From Arenicella sp. (lineage in GTDB: Bacteria > Pseudomonadota > Gammaproteobacteria > Arenicellales > Arenicellaceae): a stretch of 6,609 nucleotides of DNA. A program made the translations under genes and the position numbers. This document shows positions 4,161-6,609 of the stretch, one piece after another. The stretch is taken from assembly GCA_016763815.1 (NCBI GenBank), contig JAESTB010000459.1, positions 1-6,609 of the forward strand, given 5' to 3'. Every line of letters starts with the position of its first letter. Positions within the stretch are counted from its first letter, which is position 1. The notes below the pieces were generated by a model. That model was not told the origin of the DNA and did no database searches. It worked only from the letters and a program-made list of their open reading frames with translations.

Positions 4161-6464
4161 ATGAACATGAATTTGAAACCCAAAAAGCTAGTCTTGATAA
4201 TAAACAGTGCGATTGCTTTTTCTGGCATCGCGCAAGTCAACGCACAGAGTGAGGGCTACGCGCTCGAAGAAATTGTAGTGACGGCTCAAAAGCGCTCTGA
4301 GAGTTTGCAAGATACTCCAATCGCAATTACCGCGTTCACCGCAAATGGTTTGGCCGACAAAGGTGTACAAGATATTTCTGAGATTGCTCAATTGACACCC
4401 AGCTTAGTATTTGACACGGCTTCTCCTATTGGCGGCGCATCTTCGGCCGCTGCGGTTTTTATCCGCGGTATAGGAAATACTGACTTTAGTTTAACCACCG
4501 ACCCAGGCGTTGGTACATACGTAGATGGTGTTTATGTATCACGCTCAATTGGTGGAGTGCTTGATGTGCTGGATGTAGAGCGCATTGAAATACTACGTGG
4601 CCCACAAGGCACATTGTTTGGGCGAAACACAATTGGTGGCGCACTTAGTATCACATCTCGTAAGCCTGCGCAAGAACGACAAGGCTCGGTTGCGGCGACG
4701 GTTGGCAACGACGGGCGCTTCAATGTTCGTGGTTCATTAGACTTACCTATTAATGAGACTTTGCGTACTAGTTTTGCTGTATCGAGCAAACAGCGCGATG
4801 GTTTTGTCGAGAACCCAATTACCGGTGGTGAAGCGCTTGGTGATGAAGGCCGCGTTGCTTTGCGGGGCACTGTAGTTTATGAGCCAAATGATTCTTGGGG
4901 TTTTCAGTTTTCGGCTGACTATGCGGAAATCGACGAAACAAGTTCACCGAATATTCCGATTGCGTTCACGCCAGGTGCGGCCACCGTGGGGTTTGCTGAT
5001 GGCTCTGGTCGGTCGGTTCCTGAGGCACTTGGCTTTTTGAATTCGCAATTTACTTCTACCCCGGAAGATGATCTAACGTTTGGTCAATTTGACTCTTTTT
5101 CTGAAACTGAAGTGATAGGCGCATCGTTTGTTGCCAATTACCACACTGGCAATCATGACATTAAATACATAGGCTCGTATCGTCAAACAGACTCTCGGTT
5201 TTCAGCAGACGCTGACGCATCGCCATTTCAAATCACTGAAATTGTTAACCCTGATTATCAACACGAACAGACAACGCATGAACTACAGTTTACTGGCGCC
5301 TTTCTAGATAGTCGTTTGAAATATGTTGCAGGCCTTTACGCGTTTGAAGAAGAGGGCATCGACTCTGTACGAGTTCCTGTAAGTTTGCCAATATCTGTAT
5401 TCGGTCCATTGCTAAACCCTGATGCAACTGCATTTATTAGTAACTTTGCTCGAGTTGATAACGACAGTGTCGCCGCGTATTTGCAATTGACTTATGACAT
5501 TAATGACGTGTTTTCTGTCACTGGCGGGGTGCGTAGAACTGAAGATACGAAAGAATACAGTTATGCACAGTTCTTAGGCCCTCGCCAATCGCCAAGCACT
5601 AGAAATTTCTTTCCAACAGCCGTGCCCGCAGGTCCATTTTTACCAATCGTTGGTAGTGGCGTAGGTACCGTTAAAGAAGACTTTGACGATACCTCATTTA
5701 AGTTCGGCGTAGATGCGACACTAGAAGGCGGCACGCTTTTTTATTATAGCTATACAGAGGGTTTTAAAAGTGGTGGTTTCGTACTCCGCTATGTGATCCC
5801 TGTGCCTGAGCCACTATCGTTCGACCCTGAAGTTCTTAGTTCTCACGAGGTTGGTATTAAATGGCAAAGTACAAATAACCGTGTGCGTTTGAATGCCGCC
5901 ATTTATTCGTCTGACTATGAAGACGTACAGGTAACTTTGTTTGACGCGGCTGGTGGCCCGATCACTGCTAATGCTGGTACGGCTGATATTCAAGGGTTTG
6001 AATTTGAATTGACAGCCTTGCTTACTGACAGACTTAAGTTAGAGCTTGGTTACGGTTATACCGATGCGGAGTACACCTCACTGAATAACGTGCCTGGCTT
6101 GTCATTGGCCGTTAATTTAGATTCCCAACTGGTTAATACGCCAGAAAATACGCTAAGTCTTAGCTTGGAGTATGCCATCGAGATTGCTAACAAAGGCTTG
6201 ATTTTCCGTGCTAACTATTCCTATACAGATGAGCTATTCAACGATTCTCAGAATTCTGAATTTTTGTTTCAAGACGCTGTTGATTTAATTGGAATTTCAG
6301 CAAAGCTTGAGATATCTGATAACACTGACCTTGTTGCATGGGTAAAGAACGCGACGGATGAGCGTTACATTATCACTGGTAACTCTAACTTCGGTTTGGG
6401 CTTTCACAGTGCCGTAGTAAATCGACCTCGCGAGTTTGGCGTAACATTTCGTCATCGTTTCTAA
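4161..6464 (+). CDS. TonB-dependent outer-membrane receptor
   Basis: This 767-residue protein is a complete TonB-dependent receptor, which imports a ligand across the outer membrane using energy from TonB-ExbB-ExbD. A signal peptide occupies about 1-28 (basic KPKK, hydrophobic core, V-N-A cleavage before QSEG). The TonB box EEIVVTA follows at 36-42. The plug contains LTPSLVF (78-84), FIRGIGNTDFS (100-110), DPGVGTYVDGVYV (114-126) and VERIEILRGPQGTLFGRNT (139-157). The remainder is a 22-strand-type barrel including SYTEGFKSGGF near 530-540, ending in the C-terminal phenylalanine of FRHRF. Length is usual for the family. The style (TAQKRSESLQDTPIAITAFT) is common in marine gammaproteobacteria and sphingomonads, where such receptors take up many non-iron compounds as well as siderophores; I cannot name the ligand. 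It is monocistronic, ended by a strong terminator. Position beside catabolic genes suggests, but does not show, uptake of the pathway's substrate. Confidence 0.93.
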   Translation: MNMNLKPKKLVLIINSAIAFSGIAQVNAQSEGYALEEIVVTAQKRSESLQDTPIAITAFTANGLADKGVQDISEIAQLTPSLVFDTASPIGGASSAAAVFIRGIGNTDFSLTTDPGVGTYVDGVYVSRSIGGVLDVLDVERIEILRGPQGTLFGRNTIGGALSITSRKPAQERQGSVAATVGNDGRFNVRGSLDLPINETLRTSFAVSSKQRDGFVENPITGGEALGDEGRVALRGTVVYEPNDSWGFQFSADYAEIDETSSPNIPIAFTPGAATVGFADGSGRSVPEALGFLNSQFTSTPEDDLTFGQFDSFSETEVIGASFVANYHTGNHDIKYIGSYRQTDSRFSADADASPFQITEIVNPDYQHEQTTHELQFTGAFLDSRLKYVAGLYAFEEEGIDSVRVPVSLPISVFGPLLNPDATAFISNFARVDNDSVAAYLQLTYDINDVFSVTGGVRRTEDTKEYSYAQFLGPRQSPSTRNFFPTAVPAGPFLPIVGSGVGTVKEDFDDTSFKFGVDATLEGGTLFYYSYTEGFKSGGFVLRYVIPVPEPLSFDPEVLSSHEVGIKWQSTNNRVRLNAAIYSSDYEDVQVTLFDAAGGPITANAGTADIQGFEFELTALLTDRLKLELGYGYTDAEYTSLNNVPGLSLAVNLDSQLVNTPENTLSLSLEYAIEIANKGLIFRANYSYTDELFNDSQNSEFLFQDAVDLIGISAKLEISDNTDLVAWVKNATDERYIITGNSNFGLGFHSAVVNRPREFGVTFRHRF

Positions 6465-6480
6465 GCTAGATGTCATACCT

Positions 6481-6526
6481 GAACCCTCGCAATATTTTTA
6501 AAAGTGTTGCCGAGGGTTCTTTTTTT
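6481..6526 (+). terminator. Rho-independent terminator of the receptor gene
   Basis: GAACCCTCG (6481-6489) pairs perfectly with CGAGGGTTC (6511-6519), followed by seven T's (6520-6526). Inside, CAA/TTG (6490-6492 and 6507-6509) extends the stem past a bulged C. It begins 16 bases after the receptor stop. Confidence 0.9.
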
Positions 6527-6553
6527 AGAATGCGAACTATTTAGGTAATTATT

Positions 6554-6609
6554 ATGGATACAAAAAAATTGTTAAGGTTGCTGCTGTACAAGCAGCCCCC
6601 GTGTTTATG
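6554..6609 (+). CDS. Start of a nitrilase-like (carbon-nitrogen hydrolase) gene with an apparent frame break in A7
   Basis: From 6568 the frame reads I-V-K-V-A-A-V-Q-A-A-P-V-F-M to the window end, the typical first strand of nitrilases, which hydrolyse nitriles to acids using a Glu-Lys-Cys triad (not yet reached here). No ATG, GTG or TTG lies in that frame between the stop at 6526-6528 and the GTG at 6601, which is inside the motif. The only well-placed start is ATG 6554, with TAGG eight bases before it, but it reads M-D-T-K-K-L-L-R and is one base out of phase. One more A in the A7 run (6562-6568) would give M-D-T-K-K-I-V-K-V-A-A-V-Q. The gene is cut by the window, so its length, activity and intactness are unknown. 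A general carbon-nitrogen hydrolase (amidase type) is the alternative to a true nitrilase. Confidence 0.6.
   Translation, partial: MDTKKLLRLLLYKQPPCL

Noticed and set aside
1..6609. tRNA or rRNA genes, CRISPR arrays, insertion sequences or phage genes
   Set aside because: I looked for these on both strands and found no cloverleaf, regularly spaced repeats, transposase or integrase motifs.

Overview
The window is a catabolic segment from what looks like a Gram-negative, probably marine gammaproteobacterial, genome. This is inferred from the TonB-dependent outer-membrane receptor, the moderate GC content and the mix of aromatic-degradation genes; no rRNA or other marker fixes the taxon.

Positions 1-2610 (+ strand) hold a compact, operon-like run: the 3' end of a 2-oxo-hept-4-ene-1,7-dioate hydratase-like gene (HpaH type), an HpaI-type 4-hydroxy-2-oxo-acid aldolase, a small LigA-type and a large LigB-type subunit of a class III (non-haem Fe) extradiol dioxygenase, and a putidaredoxin-type [2Fe-2S] ferredoxin. 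Read as a pathway, an oxygenase fed by the ferredoxin (not in the window) would make a catechol, LigAB would open the ring, and the hydratase and aldolase would release pyruvate (or a similar 2-oxoacid) plus an aldehyde. Pairing LigAB-type ring cleavage with HpaH/HpaI-type lower steps, rather than LigJ/LigK, is not the textbook protocatechuate 4,5-route.

A convergent gene on the - strand (2775-3440) encodes a pyridoxamine-5'-phosphate-oxidase-like FMN split-barrel protein. It is followed by a 720-base divergent intergenic region (3441-4160). That region holds a perfect 13-bp inverted repeat, an orphan + strand intrinsic terminator, an imperfect 31-nt direct repeat whose second copy abuts a perfect TATAAT box, and an imperfect hairpin overlapping that copy.

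Positions 4161-6464 (+) encode a complete 767-residue TonB-dependent receptor with signal peptide, TonB box, plug and barrel, ended by a strong intrinsic terminator (6481-6526). The window closes on the first codons of a nitrilase-like gene. Its ribosome-binding site and ATG are out of frame with the recognisable nitrilase N-terminus by one A in a run of seven A's. This is either a sequence error, a real frameshift, or a slippage site.
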